A stretch of DNA of 64,000 bases from Archaeoglobaceae archaeon (GTDB lineage Archaea; Halobacteriota; Archaeoglobi; Archaeoglobales; Archaeoglobaceae): NCBI GenBank assembly GCA_027064525.1, contig JAMOPJ010000052.1, positions 1-64,000 of the forward strand, read 5' to 3'. Under the pieces are notes generated by a model. The model was not told where the DNA came from and searched no databases. It worked only from the letters and a program-made list of their open reading frames with translations. The position numbers and the translations under genes were made by a program. Below, piece after piece: positions 27,116 to 37,900 of this stretch (the first letter of the stretch is position 1; each line of letters begins with the position of its first letter).

Positions 27116-29398
27116 TCATTCCGGAATATTCTCAAGCTCCTTCTCTCTGAGCTTGTCGAGCATTATCTTCTTCTCAACTCTCGCAACAACCTCTCTTATC
27201 CTCTGAACCGCATCTGGATTAGCTGAAACGCTGTCGATTCCCATCTTGACGAGCTTCTCAACCACATGCGGATAGCTCCCAGCTTGTCCGCAGATCGAGG
27301 TCTTCACGCCATACTTCTTACATACCTTTATGGTTCTTTCTATTAGCTTCATAACGGCCGGATGTGTCTCGTTGTAGAGATAGGCTACGTTCTCGTTGTT
27401 CCTATCGACTGCGAGAGTGTATTGTGTCAAATCGTTCGTTCCAAGACTTATGAAGTCTATACCCTCTTTTATTATGTCTTCTATGATAAGAGCAGCAGCT
27501 GGCGTTTCGACCATTATTCCGAATTCGATCTTGTCCAACGGCAAACCTTCCTCCATTATTATCTGCTTTGCCCTTCTAACCTCCTCTGGCGAAGTCACAA
27601 GCGGTAGCATTATACCGATGTTCGTGTATCCCTCTTCGACGAGCTTCTTTATGGCCCTTATTTCTGCTCTGAAGTGCTCTTCCTCCTTGAGGTCTCTCCT
27701 TATCCCTCTGAATCCAAGCATTGGATTTGCTTCAATCGGTTCGTCTTCTCCTCCCTCCATGGCTCTAAACTCGTCAGTAGGAGCATCTAGCGTTCTTATC
27801 CAGACAGGCTTGGGATAGAACGCTTTGACGACCTTTTTCATCCCCTTGTAGAGCTCGTTTATGTATTTCTCTATCTCACCATCCTTGATGTATTTCATCG
27901 GATGCTTCTTCAAGCCGAGAACCATGTGCTCGATTCTGAACAGCCCAACTCCGTCTGCTCCCGTAGCTACGGCTCTTTCAGCCGCATCTGGGATGGATAT
28001 GTTCACCTTAACCTCCGTAGCGGTGATAATCGGAGCCTGAGCCACAACAGCTGGCTTTTCTTCCTTCTTCTTCTCCTTGATAGCTCCGGCATAAACTATA
28101 CCCTTGTCGCCGTCTACGGTTACAACCATTCCATCCTTCAAGACTTTTGTAGCCTTCTCTGTTCCAACAACAGCCGGCACACCAAGTTCTCTTGAGACGA
28201 TAGCAGCGTGGCAAGTTAGACCACCTTCATCGGTGACTATAGCCGAAGCTTTTCTCATTGCTGGAACCATGTCTGGAGTGGTCATCGTCGTAACGAGCAC
28301 ATCTCCCTCCTCAACCTTCGATATCTCATCCGGACTCAGAACGATCTTAACCTTCCCGATTCCAATACCCGGTGAGGCTCCCAATCCCTTAAGCAGGATT
28401 TTGCCTTCTTCCAGCTCAACCTCTTCCTCTTCTTTCTTTTCCTCTCTAATCGTCGTGATCGGTCTTGACTGAAGTATGTAGATTTTCCCCTTTTCGATTG
28501 CCCACTCGACATCTTGCGGAGTTCCGTAGTGATCTTCGATGATTTCTCCCAAATTCACGAGATCTTCAATCTCTTTATCGCTCAAAACTCTGGCTTTGGA
28601 TTTTTCCTCATCTAACTCGACCTTCACGGTCTTGCCATCTTCTCCCCTTGTGAGCATGATCTTCTTCTCGGCAATCTTAACGACCTTGATCGTCCTCTGA
28701 ACTCTATCGTATTCGTAGTGATCCGGAGTAACCATTCCGCTCACTATCGCTTCACCAAGCCCCCAAACAGCTTCGATGATCGCAATTTTGTCGCCAGTTA
28801 CGGGATGAGATGTGAACATGACACCGGATTTCTCCGAATTGACCATCTTCTGCACAACAACGGCTATGCTGACATCCTCATGCCTGAATCCCTTCTGAAC
28901 TCTGTAGTAGATTGCTCTCGGCGTATATAATGAACTCCAACACTTCTTAACCTTTTCAACGACTTCGTCTTCTCCTTTAACGTTTAAGTAGGTTTCCTGC
29001 TGTCCTGCGAAACTCGCTCCGGGCAGATCTTCGGCAGTTGCTGAGCTCCTAACCGCAACGAACACTTCTTCTCCGCTTTCCTCGCAGAGTTTTCTGTAAG
29101 CCTGCTTTATCTCTTCTTCAACCTCCTTCGGCATCGGAGTGGATTCAATCATCTCCCTAATTTTCCTCGAAGCCCCCTCAAGCTGTTTAGTGTCTTCGAT
29201 GTTTATATCTCTCAAAACTTCAATTATCTTCTCCTTAAGCCCAGAATTCTCAAGAAAATCCATGAATGTTTTTCCATCAACAACAAAACCCTCAGGAACC
29301 GGAATTCCGACCCTTATAAGCTCACCCAAGTTTGCAGCTTTGCCGCCGACAATAGGTATATCGTCTTTATCGACCTCATCGAGCCAAAGGACACCCAT
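27116..29398 (-). CDS. ppsA: Phosphoenolpyruvate synthase
   Basis: 760 aa. Converts pyruvate plus ATP to PEP, AMP and phosphate for gluconeogenesis. Seen in order: the N-terminal ATP-grasp domain (DDIPIVGGKAANLGEL, VRSSATAEDLPGASFAGQQ), the swivelling phosphohistidine domain with GGLTCHAAIVSRELG (catalytic His), and the C-terminal PEP/pyruvate barrel (ETPAAALIIEDI, SLGTNDLTQ, CGQAGSYP with its catalytic Cys). Start chosen at ATG 29398, five bases after GGGTGGT; a GTG at 29407 lies inside that ribosome site. The length is normal. It is divergent from the GGPP synthase gene across a ~200-base region with repeated elements. Confidence 0.95.
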   Translation of the reverse strand: MGVLWLDEVDKDDIPIVGGKAANLGELIRVGIPVPEGFVVDGKTFMDFLENSGLKEKIIEVLRDINIEDTKQLEGASRKIREMIESTPMPKEVEEEIKQAYRKLCEESGEEVFVAVRSSATAEDLPGASFAGQQETYLNVKGEDEVVEKVKKCWSSLYTPRAIYYRVQKGFRHEDVSIAVVVQKMVNSEKSGVMFTSHPVTGDKIAIIEAVWGLGEAIVSGMVTPDHYEYDRVQRTIKVVKIAEKKIMLTRGEDGKTVKVELDEEKSKARVLSDKEIEDLVNLGEIIEDHYGTPQDVEWAIEKGKIYILQSRPITTIREEKKEEEEVELEEGKILLKGLGASPGIGIGKVKIVLSPDEISKVEEGDVLVTTMTTPDMVPAMRKASAIVTDEGGLTCHAAIVSRELGVPAVVGTEKATKVLKDGMVVTVDGDKGIVYAGAIKEKKKEEKPAVVAQAPIITATEVKVNISIPDAAERAVATGADGVGLFRIEHMVLGLKKHPMKYIKDGEIEKYINELYKGMKKVVKAFYPKPVWIRTLDAPTDEFRAMEGGEDEPIEANPMLGFRGIRRDLKEEEHFRAEIRAIKKLVEEGYTNIGIMLPLVTSPEEVRRAKQIIMEEGLPLDKIEFGIMVETPAAALIIEDIIKEGIDFISLGTNDLTQYTLAVDRNNENVAYLYNETHPAVMKLIERTIKVCKKYGVKTSICGQAGSYPHVVEKLVKMGIDSVSANPDAVQRIREVVARVEKKIMLDKLREKELENIPE

Positions 29399-29438
29399 TA
29401 AAACCACCCTTAGTTATTAAAACCCCCAAATTTAAAAG

Positions 29439-29460
29439 GCTTTTGCAAATCATCAATATT
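29439..29460. promoter_or_regulatory. Repeated promoter element, copy 1 (upstream of ppsA)
   Basis: GCTTTTGCAAATCATCAATATT closely matches 29533-29555 (one base insertion, few mismatches). A TTTGCAAA dyad lies just upstream of a TTTTAAATTT TATA-like box of ppsA (29428-29437 on the minus strand). A shared transcription factor site is inferred. Confidence 0.45.
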
Positions 29461-29532
29461 CCTCAAAATATAATTTAACTTGTGAAAAATTGTTTTTTGG
29501 TAATCGATTATCCAGTGAGAGTGGTTTTGAAA

Positions 29533-29555
29533 GCTTTTGGCAAAACATCAATATT
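29533..29555. promoter_or_regulatory. Repeated promoter element, copy 2 (upstream of GGPP synthase)
   Basis: This copy contains TTTTGGCAAAA (near-perfect dyad, 29535-29545) and runs into ATATTTTTAAAT, a TATA-like box about 43 bases before the ATG at 29603. Confidence 0.45.
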
Positions 29556-29602
29556 TTTAAATCAGAATATCAAAAACAACCTCAAAAAAAGGAAGTGAAA
29601 CG

Positions 29603-30508
29603 ATGATCGAAAGCTGGGAAGAATACAGAATTATAAACGAGGAACTCAACAAGCTCGTAGAAAGCGTAAGGACGATTCCAAAGATTAAAAAGGCTCTTAA
29701 ACATATAATAAAGGCCGGTGGTAAGAGAACCCGTCCGATCATCGTTCTTTTGAGCGGGAAGCTTTGCGGTGGAAGCTATGAAGACGTAATGAACATGGCC
29801 TTAGCAGTTGAGCTCATTCACACCGCAAGCTTGGCGCACGACGACGTAATAGACAGAGGGGTGATGAGAAGAAACGTCAAGGCCTTGCACGTCGAATATG
29901 ACATATCTCTCGCGATCTTAGTTGGAGACTGGTTGATTTCGAAATCTGTCGAGTTAGTTTCGGTTTACGATGAGAAAATAGTCAAGGGGTTTGCGGAAGT
30001 TGGAATGAAGATGAGCGAAGGTGAGGTTTTGGACGTTTACAGCATAAGGGAACCTTTCAGCGAAGAGGATTACTTTAAGTGCATTTCAACGAAGACTGCA
30101 GCCTTATTCGCTTACAGTGCCAAGAACGCTTGTTTGGTTGTTTCTGATGATAGAAAAGCTGCTGAGAGGTTGTTCGAATATGGGAACAACTTGGGCTTGG
30201 CTTATCAGCTCGTCGACGATCTGCTTGAGTTTTTGGACATGTATGAAGACAAGAGCTCTGAGTTCGAATCTCTAACGCTCCCGATGATATACGCTGAAAA
30301 GTTCGGTTTTGAGGAAGGAGTATCGAGAATTCTCGAACTTATAAGGAGTTATGCTAAAAGGAGTAAAGATGCATTGGACTATTTTGAGGATTGCGAGAGT
30401 AAATTCAAGCTTTTGCGTTTGGTAGATTACATGACTTCCGATCTGATTAAGAACTACGTGAGCAAGAACAAAGACGTTTTGAGTCTGCTCGAATCGTTTA
30501 AGGCTTGA
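29603..30508 (+). CDS. Geranylgeranyl/farnesyl diphosphate synthase (polyprenyl synthetase)
   Basis: 301 aa, preceded by GGAAGTGA. Makes the C15/C20 isoprenoid diphosphate used for archaeal ether lipids. First aspartate-rich motif HDDVID near residue 77 with RRNVKALH after it; second motif QLVDDLLEF around residue 205, in which the third Asp of DDxxD is replaced by Glu. GGKRTRP near residue 46 is the conserved substrate-binding loop. The 3' end overlaps the convergent methyltransferase gene by 11 bases. Chain length (C15 versus C20) is not certain from sequence. Confidence 0.9.
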   Translation: MIESWEEYRIINEELNKLVESVRTIPKIKKALKHIIKAGGKRTRPIIVLLSGKLCGGSYEDVMNMALAVELIHTASLAHDDVIDRGVMRRNVKALHVEYDISLAILVGDWLISKSVELVSVYDEKIVKGFAEVGMKMSEGEVLDVYSIREPFSEEDYFKCISTKTAALFAYSAKNACLVVSDDRKAAERLFEYGNNLGLAYQLVDDLLEFLDMYEDKSSEFESLTLPMIYAEKFGFEEGVSRILELIRSYAKRSKDALDYFEDCESKFKLLRLVDYMTSDLIKNYVSKNKDVLSLLESFKA

Positions 30509-31622
30509 GAATAAACACCTTCGTATCCAATCCACCGTATTTTACCCAAATTTCTCGATCTATTGTGTAATCGTTTTTCATAGCTTTATCCCTTAGAATC
30601 CTGTCTTCTGCTGTGATGATAACGATCTTTTCGTTGACGACATCTTTGGCCGATCTTAAAAATCCGTCGTATAACCTCTCGATTATTCCCTTCTTTGCAA
30701 TTCTCAGTCCGTATGGCGGGTTGGTTATGGCTATGTCCACCTCCTTAAGACAGAGCTTCGTTGCGTCAGCCTGAATGAAGTCGATCGTGTCGTAAACGCC
30801 AGCAGCTTTAGCGTTCAAGATTCCTCCCTTTATGTGCTTCCTGAATTTCTCTATGCCAATAAGTCTCATCTTCACATCGCTCTCATACCTTTCAGCCTCC
30901 CTTCTAACTTCTTCGAGCAGATCTTCGCCGTATATGTTGGTAAAGAGGAAATTCACCTTTCTGAACTTCTGCGGAGGAATATTTCTTCCCATCATCGCAG
31001 CTTCGATGAGAATCGTTCCGCTTCCGCACATCGGATCGAGCAAAGACTTCTTTGGGTTCCAGTCGGATAGCATTACCAAAGCTGATGCTATCGTCGGATT
31101 CAGAGGGGCGGGATGGTCGTAAACTCTGTATCCTCTCCTATGCAAAGATTCATCGCCAGTTGTGTCTATTCCCACGTAAACCTCGTTGAATATCACATCT
31201 ACTCTGATTATCACATCCGGCTCGTCCAAATCGACCCTGAGTCTGACGCCCTTGGATTCCATGTAACTGTCTATGACAGCTTGTCCAGCCACTCTCCCGA
31301 CATCCAAGGATGTGAAGTCGTGCTCTCCGGCCCTTAGCGGTCTTATTGCGAAGCTCTGATTGGGTTTTATCCAGCTGAAATCCAAGTCCTTCACGATTCG
31401 GTAAATATCATCGAGCGTTTCGAACTTCTCGACTGCGAGCAGAATCATTATCCTCTCCAGAGTTCTTGCAACGTAGTTCAGCTTTGCCATGAGCTTTAGA
31501 TCCCCTTCGAAGAAGATCCTCCCTCTGCCCTCCCTAACTTCCGTAACCTTTCCACTCAAGCTCTCGATCTCCTTTGCAGCGACCTCTTCGAGCCCCGGAG
31601 ATAGCGTCGCATAAAATTGCAT
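30498..31622 (-). CDS. THUMP-domain RNA N2-guanosine methyltransferase (Trm14/TrmN-like)
   Basis: 374 aa. N-terminal ferredoxin-like and THUMP region (FYATLSPGLEEVAAKEI, residues 1-165), then a Rossmann methyltransferase domain with DPMCGSGTILIEAAMMGRNIPP for SAM binding and the TNPPYGLRI catalytic motif typical of N2-guanine exocyclic-amine methyltransferases. The best known archaeal relatives methylate G6 or neighbouring sites in tRNA. The C-terminus overlaps the GGPP synthase gene by 11 bases on the other strand. Confidence 0.9.
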   Translation of the reverse strand: MQFYATLSPGLEEVAAKEIESLSGKVTEVREGRGRIFFEGDLKLMAKLNYVARTLERIMILLAVEKFETLDDIYRIVKDLDFSWIKPNQSFAIRPLRAGEHDFTSLDVGRVAGQAVIDSYMESKGVRLRVDLDEPDVIIRVDVIFNEVYVGIDTTGDESLHRRGYRVYDHPAPLNPTIASALVMLSDWNPKKSLLDPMCGSGTILIEAAMMGRNIPPQKFRKVNFLFTNIYGEDLLEEVRREAERYESDVKMRLIGIEKFRKHIKGGILNAKAAGVYDTIDFIQADATKLCLKEVDIAITNPPYGLRIAKKGIIERLYDGFLRSAKDVVNEKIVIITAEDRILRDKAMKNDYTIDREIWVKYGGLDTKVFILKP

Positions 31623-31685
31623 TGGATGAAGGGATGGGGCTCGATTAAAATCTGTTTTTGCTAAAAGATTAAAAATAAAAATAGT

Positions 31686-32549
31686 TTAATACTTGCAAGG
31701 AACAAGCAGAACGGGGAGCATGGACTTTCTTATGACTCCATCTGCAGTGCTACCTAACAGCAAATCCTTCAGGACGCTTCTACCTCTCTTACCAACAACT
31801 ATCACGGTCGAACCCTTTATTATCGCCTCGTTGATTATCGCATTCGATGCAATTCCAACTCCAACCTCAAGCTCGCTCTCGAACTTGAACTTCTTCGCAA
31901 ACTCCTCAAGCTTCTTTAAAGCCTCCTCTGACAGTTCTTTGGTCTTGTCTGGCTTTCCGTAGTCTATGACGTGCATGAGCGTGGCCTTTTTGACGTAATC
32001 TTCGAACAGCGCCTTCACGGTCTCCACTATGCTGTCGGAACACGGAGAGAAGTCCAAAGCTATTAGAGGCTTGTCGAAAACCCTTCTCGCATCCCAGATG
32101 CACTTGACAGTGTGTCTCGCCTTGTCCCACTCGTATTTGACGAGGAGAACAGGTTTAGTAGCAACCCTCGCAACGTTTGCAGCAGTTGTTCCGATCAACA
32201 TGTCTCTGAGGATGTGTTCACCTTTAGACGGCATGTAGATCAAATCTACGTTCTCCTCCTCGGCAACATTCGCGATCTCAAGCGCCGGATGGCCCATTCG
32301 GACGATCGTTTTTGTTACGTTTATTCCCATCTCCTTGAAGTCCTTCGCTACCTTTTCGAGCTTCTCCTTGGCGTTCATCTGCATCTTATCGAAGTCTATG
32401 AACTCATCTCCTGTCGGATGAATGTCCAACACGTGGATTAGAATAAGTTCTTCTGCCACGCCTGTGCTGAAGAATCTCGGAATACAGTTGCTAAATGCAT
32501 ACTCCGACACCAACGAAAAATCGACCGGGAACAGAACCTTGCTGATCAT
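31686..32549 (-). CDS. Tandem universal stress protein (two UspA domains)
   Basis: 287 aa, two UspA-like halves (~1-142 and ~150-287). Each has the ATP-binding G-x2-G-x9-G pattern (MPSKGEHILRDMLIGTTA in the first and VGKRGRSVLKDLLLGSTAD in the second), followed by PVLLV. Tandem Usp proteins bind ATP and take part in stress adaptation; the target is unknown. A GAGGTGATG ribosome site precedes the ATG and a TATATATA box lies at about 32587-32598. Confidence 0.92.
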   Translation of the reverse strand: MISKVLFPVDFSLVSEYAFSNCIPRFFSTGVAEELILIHVLDIHPTGDEFIDFDKMQMNAKEKLEKVAKDFKEMGINVTKTIVRMGHPALEIANVAEEENVDLIYMPSKGEHILRDMLIGTTAANVARVATKPVLLVKYEWDKARHTVKCIWDARRVFDKPLIALDFSPCSDSIVETVKALFEDYVKKATLMHVIDYGKPDKTKELSEEALKKLEEFAKKFKFESELEVGVGIASNAIINEAIIKGSTVIVVGKRGRSVLKDLLLGSTADGVIRKSMLPVLLVPCKY

Positions 32550-32673
32550 ACCACATCACCTCTTGAAAAACTATTATTATAACACCCACTATATATACTT
32601 TACTAATCAAATTAGCTCACAGATCATAACCAGCTCAAAAAGATTTAAATAATCTTTGTAAAATTGTAGATTT

Positions 32674-33261
32674 ATGTTAAAAATATTGATAGATCCAGAC
32701 ACTTTTTTCAGGGAGCATGATGATGTTAACATCTTTATAGCTGTCTTACTCGTTGTAATTTCTGCTATTCTTGGAATAGTGATGCTATACGCAAACTTGG
32801 ACATAATCGAAAGCACAATGATCAAGCAACTTCAGCAGACCCTTCCTGCGGAGCAGGCGAGGTTGATGTTCGAAGCTATGAAATACAACCTCCTACTCTC
32901 TCCTCTGATTAGTTCGTTCGTGGGCTGGGTGATCATCGCCGGACTGATTCACGCTGTTTCATCGGTCTTTGGAGGGGTAGGAGACTTCGTCAAAACTCTA
33001 AAGCTCACAGCTTTCGGCTACATTCCGAGCATAGTTCTGTTTCCAGTGAGTTTTTCAATAGTTCGCATGACCCACGAACTCATGAACACGCCGATCATGA
33101 TTGTCAGCATTTCTTCGACGATCTGGCAGTTTATTATCCTCACATTTGGAATCAAGAATTGGAGAAGACTCGACACCACAAAGGCGGCCGCATCTGTTGC
33201 CATTCCACTCGTAATCCTCACGGGGCTTGGTATTATAGGAAGGTTATTAAGACCGACGTAG
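32674..33261 (+). CDS. Yip1-domain membrane protein
   Basis: 195 aa. Five hydrophobic helices with the Yip1 family layout: a short N-terminal [10 protein letters not shown] segment, helix, a loop, then helices with [22 protein letters not shown], a stretch typical of Yip1 proteins. Function in archaea is not established. A TTTAAATAAT box about 30 bases before the ATG suggests a leaderless transcript. It lies 10 bases upstream of ilvD. Confidence 0.8.
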   Translation: MLKILIDPDTFFREHDDVNIFIAVLLVVISAILGIVMLYANLDIIESTMIKQLQQTLPAEQARLMFEAMKYNLLLSPLISSFVGWVIIAGLIHAVSSVFGGVGDFVKTLKLTAFGYIPSIVLFPVSFSIVRMTHELMNTPIMIVSISSTIWQFIILTFGIKNWRRLDTTKAAASVAIPLVILTGLGIIGRLLRPT

Positions 33262-33271
33262 AACTTATGCC

Positions 33272-34915
33272 ATGCGTAGCGATATCGTTAGGAAGGGTGT
33301 AGAGAAGACTGCTCATAGGGCTCTTCTCAAAGCTTTGGGAGTTTGCGATGACGAGATGGAAAAGCCGTTCATAGGCATTGCGAACGCCTACAATACCATA
33401 GTTCCGGGGCACATGCACTTGGACAAAATCACTCAGGCGGTGAAAGAGGGGATTTACGCAGCTGGGGGAGTGCCTTTCGAATTCGGAGTAATAGGCGTAT
33501 GCGACGGAATTGCGATGGGGCACGAAGGCATGAAGTTCTCATTGCCGACGAGGGAGCTCATAGCAGACAGCATCGAGGCGATGGTTCAGGCTCATCAGTT
33601 CGACGGGCTTGTTGTAGTAGGGGCTTGTGACAAGATAGTTCCCGGAATGCTCATGGCGATGCTGAGGCTCGACATTCCAGCGATAATGGTCTGCGGAGGC
33701 CCAATGCTCGCTGAGAGAGTTGGAGACAAAGTGGTTACGATAAAGACTGCCTTTGAAGCTGCCGGACTTTACAAATCGGGCAAGATAGATGAGAAGACTC
33801 TAAAGCTCTACGAGGACTTCTGCGCCCCATACTGTGGGAGTTGTCAAGGGCTCTATACGGCGAACACGATGCAGATATTGACGGAAGCCTTAGGCCTGTG
33901 CCTTCCATACTGCTCTACCTCTCCCTCCTGCTCTTCGAGAAAGCTTAGAATTGCGAAGGAGAGCGGAAGAAGAATAGTGGAGCTCGTCAAACGGGGAATC
34001 AAGCCTTCGGACTTCATAACTGAAGAGTCATTCAAGAACGCGATAACGATGGACATGCTGATAGGTGGATCGACCAACACTGTTCTTCATTTGCCAGCGA
34101 TTGCGAGAGAAGCTGGAATAAAGCTCAGCTTGGATCTTTTTGACGAGATAAGCAGAAGGACGCCTCATATCGTTGCCATAGATCCCGCATCGGAGTTCAC
34201 GATCGCGGATTTGGATGAAAGCGGTGGAGTTCCGATGCTCATGAAGAAAGCCAAAGATCTGCTTAGCGACGAGATGACCGTGAGCGGTAAATCTGTCTAT
34301 GAAATTGCGGAATCCGCTTTCATCAGGGGGAGGGACATAATCAGGGATATCTCAAATCCGCTGAGCAGAGAAGGGGGCATAGCCATTTTGAAGGGTAATC
34401 TTGCTGAGAGAGGTGCGGTAGTTAAGACCGCTGCTATAAGCGAGGACATGATGCGATTCGAAGGCAACGCGAAGGTCTTCGATTCCGAGCAAGAGGCGTT
34501 GAAGGCCATCCTGAGCAACGAGATAGAGGAGGGCGATGTGGTAGTTATCAGATACATGGGACCGAAGGGTGCCCCGGGAATGCCCGAGATGTTGTTGCCG
34601 ACTGCTGCAATAGCAGGGATGGGGCTAAGGAGAGTGGCTTTGATCACCGATGGAAGGTTCAGCGGTGCCACAAGAGGGCCGTGCATAGGCCACGTTTCGC
34701 CTGAGGCTATGGTTGGAGGAACGATAGCGCTCGTTGAGAACGGCGATGTAATTGCAATAGATATTCCGGCAAGAAAGATCGAACTGAAAGTTGAAGAGGA
34801 TGAGCTTGCGAGGAGGAGGGAGAAATGGAAGCCAAAGGAAAGAAAGCTTACGGGATTCCTCGCAAAGTATGCGAAGTTGGTGAGTCAAGCGGATGAGGGG
34901 GCGGTTTTGCATTGA
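33272..34915 (+). CDS. ilvD: Dihydroxy-acid dehydratase
   Basis: 547 aa, normal length. Dehydrates 2,3-dihydroxy-3-methylbutanoate or -pentanoate to the 2-oxo acids of valine and isoleucine synthesis. Conserved Cys ligands of the iron-sulfur cluster are in [11 protein letters not shown] and [27 protein letters not shown] and the C-terminal [21 protein letters not shown] are family-typical. The gene follows the Yip1 gene closely; start ATG 33272. Confidence 0.95.
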   Translation: MRSDIVRKGVEKTAHRALLKALGVCDDEMEKPFIGIANAYNTIVPGHMHLDKITQAVKEGIYAAGGVPFEFGVIGVCDGIAMGHEGMKFSLPTRELIADSIEAMVQAHQFDGLVVVGACDKIVPGMLMAMLRLDIPAIMVCGGPMLAERVGDKVVTIKTAFEAAGLYKSGKIDEKTLKLYEDFCAPYCGSCQGLYTANTMQILTEALGLCLPYCSTSPSCSSRKLRIAKESGRRIVELVKRGIKPSDFITEESFKNAITMDMLIGGSTNTVLHLPAIAREAGIKLSLDLFDEISRRTPHIVAIDPASEFTIADLDESGGVPMLMKKAKDLLSDEMTVSGKSVYEIAESAFIRGRDIIRDISNPLSREGGIAILKGNLAERGAVVKTAAISEDMMRFEGNAKVFDSEQEALKAILSNEIEEGDVVVIRYMGPKGAPGMPEMLLPTAAIAGMGLRRVALITDGRFSGATRGPCIGHVSPEAMVGGTIALVENGDVIAIDIPARKIELKVEEDELARRREKWKPKERKLTGFLAKYAKLVSQADEGAVLH

Positions 34916-34952
34916 GAAATGATTATTTTTAAATTTTAAAATAAATTTTAAA

Positions 34953-37900
34953 TCAAACCATAACTCTCTTTACGACCTCGGCTCTCACGTCTGGATCGTA
35001 GTATGAGTATGCGACGCTCACCAAAGGCGCCTTCGACGATATCACGAACAGAGGCTTCGCGTAGAACTCGAAGTCTGCCTTCTGCCTCTCGAAATAGAAT
35101 ATCACCTTCCTGTCCGCTATCTCGAATCTCTTGCACTTCACCTCTCTGAGAGTTCTCTCGTCTGGAACGAAACCGCTCGGAACTGCAACGTCTATCACCG
35201 CCATCTCCACCGGCACCTTCGACTCGAAGTGGACGATCACCCTCAACCCTTTGCTCTCGATCTCCTTCGTGTCGTATGTGACGTTCAGTTCTATCGGCGA
35301 AACGGCCCTCTTGGGAATAACGTTGAAACGCTCGACGAACTGAACGATCGCCTTTCCTTTGCCTTTCGCAGAAACGTGAACGAGCTTGCCGGCGGGAAGC
35401 TCCACTATCTGCGTCACATCCGCGTTTTCTCCGTTTACGTTCACTATCTCGATGTGATCATCCCATTCCACTCTTATCTTCAAATCTACATCATGTCTCT
35501 TCGCTATGCAGTATTCGGTGAGAGCCTTTATAGCGGTTACCGTATCTTGAGTCGAGTAGAAACCCCCGCTCGGATTTCTATGCCTCACGAGCCAAGACGC
35601 TAACAAATCTCCATCTTTACTCATCTTAACCATGGCCAAGAGTGCGTAAGCTGTAGCTTCTACGTCCGTGACCTCGTTTCCGGTTGAGATGTGCCCGTTT
35701 TCGATCGGAAGTTTGTCGGTGTAATCCTTTCCGGCCAAAGCCAAAGCGTAGCACGCCAGAGCTTTGGAGTAGTTCGTCGCGTTGTCGAAGTTTTTCTCCA
35801 AGTATTTGATCGAGTCACTCGCGTTGTAGCCAGCTTCGAGCAGAGCTATGGTGACGTAGGCTGTCATCGCATACCTCCCTTTCACTCCACCCATCATGTC
35901 TCTGTGGTGGATGAAACCTACGCTCTCGAAGCTCCCGTCGTTCCTCTTGTGAGAGAGCAGCCACGAAACAGCCCTATCTATCACGTTATCGTCGATGTAA
36001 ACGATGTCTTTAGCTTCAGCAAAAGTCCTAACGACGAAAGCTGTCAGGAATGTCGATCCCTCTTCATCTCTATCTCCGAACGCTGAGAAACTTCCATCGC
36101 TCCTCATGAACGTTAGCTCCCTCTGATAGCCGGTGGTTATCATCATTTCAGCCTTGGCCATGAGTTCGGGGTTCATCTCGCCGGTGGCGATGAGATACTT
36201 GGCAACGTAAACTCCGGGAGCCATGATTATCATGTTCTGCTCTCCACATCCAAACGGCATTCTGATTAGCTTCTCAAGTCCACTGATCGTCTGAGCCATG
36301 TAACTTCCCGATATCGCCAAGTAGAACCTTTCGGAATCCGGAACCGCTGAAACGTTCAGCTTCGTCATGACATCGAAGCTGTCTCCATCACCGATTATGT
36401 GGTTCTCCGCAATCTCCCTCGTTACGCCTTCCGGAACTACCCTCAGAGCTTTTATTATAGCATCCGCAAAGTCTTCACATCTCGCCGTTATCTTAAACTT
36501 GACTTCACCAACTTCCTTCGCTTGGAATTCGAACGGGAACTCCGCTATTCCATCCACCCTAACCCAGCCTTCTGCAATCTTGACCCATTTTCCGTCTTTC
36601 ATCTCCTCGACCGTTATTAGGACATCCTGACTCTCGTTGAGGTAGTTGTATATCACGACTTTCAGCTTCGCTTTATCACCTCTTACGACTGAATACGGGA
36701 AGTCTGCCTTTATGAAGAACGGTTGAAAGACCCTTATCTTCCCACTTCCAATTCTTAAGCCGTCGTCGAGCGTTACGGCGTGAATTGCCCATGTAGTTAT
36801 CGTATCCGGAGCTTTGAGCTTTAACGTCCTTCCGGCGAATCCGAAGAACCAAGTTTCTGGGAAAAACTGCCTGACCATCTTCACCTCAGCGAGCTTTGGA
36901 GGAGTTGACACCGGCACGGCCTCCTCTCTCGCAGCCTTAGGAGCTGCCATCGGTGCTATGCCTATCATCCACCAAGGTTTAGGCTGGTGGTATCTACCCT
37001 CCTCACCCTTCGTCATCTCCTTATTCGTCAGAACGACCAATCCGGACTCCTCGAACATGTCGTAGCTTCCGAAGGTTCTGTAGTAATATGGAGAATGGAT
37101 CTCAATCTTCGGCTCTCCGTATAGCTTCTCAAGCCTCCTGAATACCTCCTCAAGGTTCAATCTGTTTTCGGCTAAAACGAACACCGATCTATCGACTATG
37201 CTGACACCCACTCTATCCGCGTCGAACCTTATGGTAACGCTCTCCCTCGGCCTGACCTCCTTTCTATCCACCTCTACTTTCAGAGGTTCGTAGGATGGCT
37301 GAACCTCGAAGCTCAACCTATCCGCAACCACCTCACTTCCGGAGAAGCTGTAAACGACGATCTCGCTCTTGGGAGCCATCTCGGGAGTGGCTCTGAACCT
37401 AATCTCGTCACCTTCGGTGTAATCGGCGAACAGAATTATGCCCTTCGAAACGACCTCGTAATAAACTCTCTTCCCTGACGGGTGATAAACGTGAAAAACG
37501 AACTCATCTCCGACCTTCTCCCCTCTCACCTTCTCGACGTGGATGTAGAAGCTCTTGGACATGGCCCTTCCCACGGTTACGAATGAAACCATCTTTCCGT
37601 CAATGAGCGCCTCGATGGCGAGGGTTTCGACCCAGTCCTCAGGCTTGAGCTCTATTAGAGCCTTTCCACCCTTCGTCCTAACTTTCATCTCATCGCTGTC
37701 GATCTTGTCCTTGGAGATCTTCTCTATTTTGAGCCTAACTTCGCTATCCGTAGGCTTTCCATCCTGAGTCCTCGTGATTACGAGTAGCTTGAAGGGTATT
37801 CCGGGCTTGAACGAGGAGCCTTCCGGGATGAGCTTGACGTCGATCTTAGATGGAACCACCCTTACGAGCTTCGTGACGGTTTGGCTGTAGCTCGTGTTCT

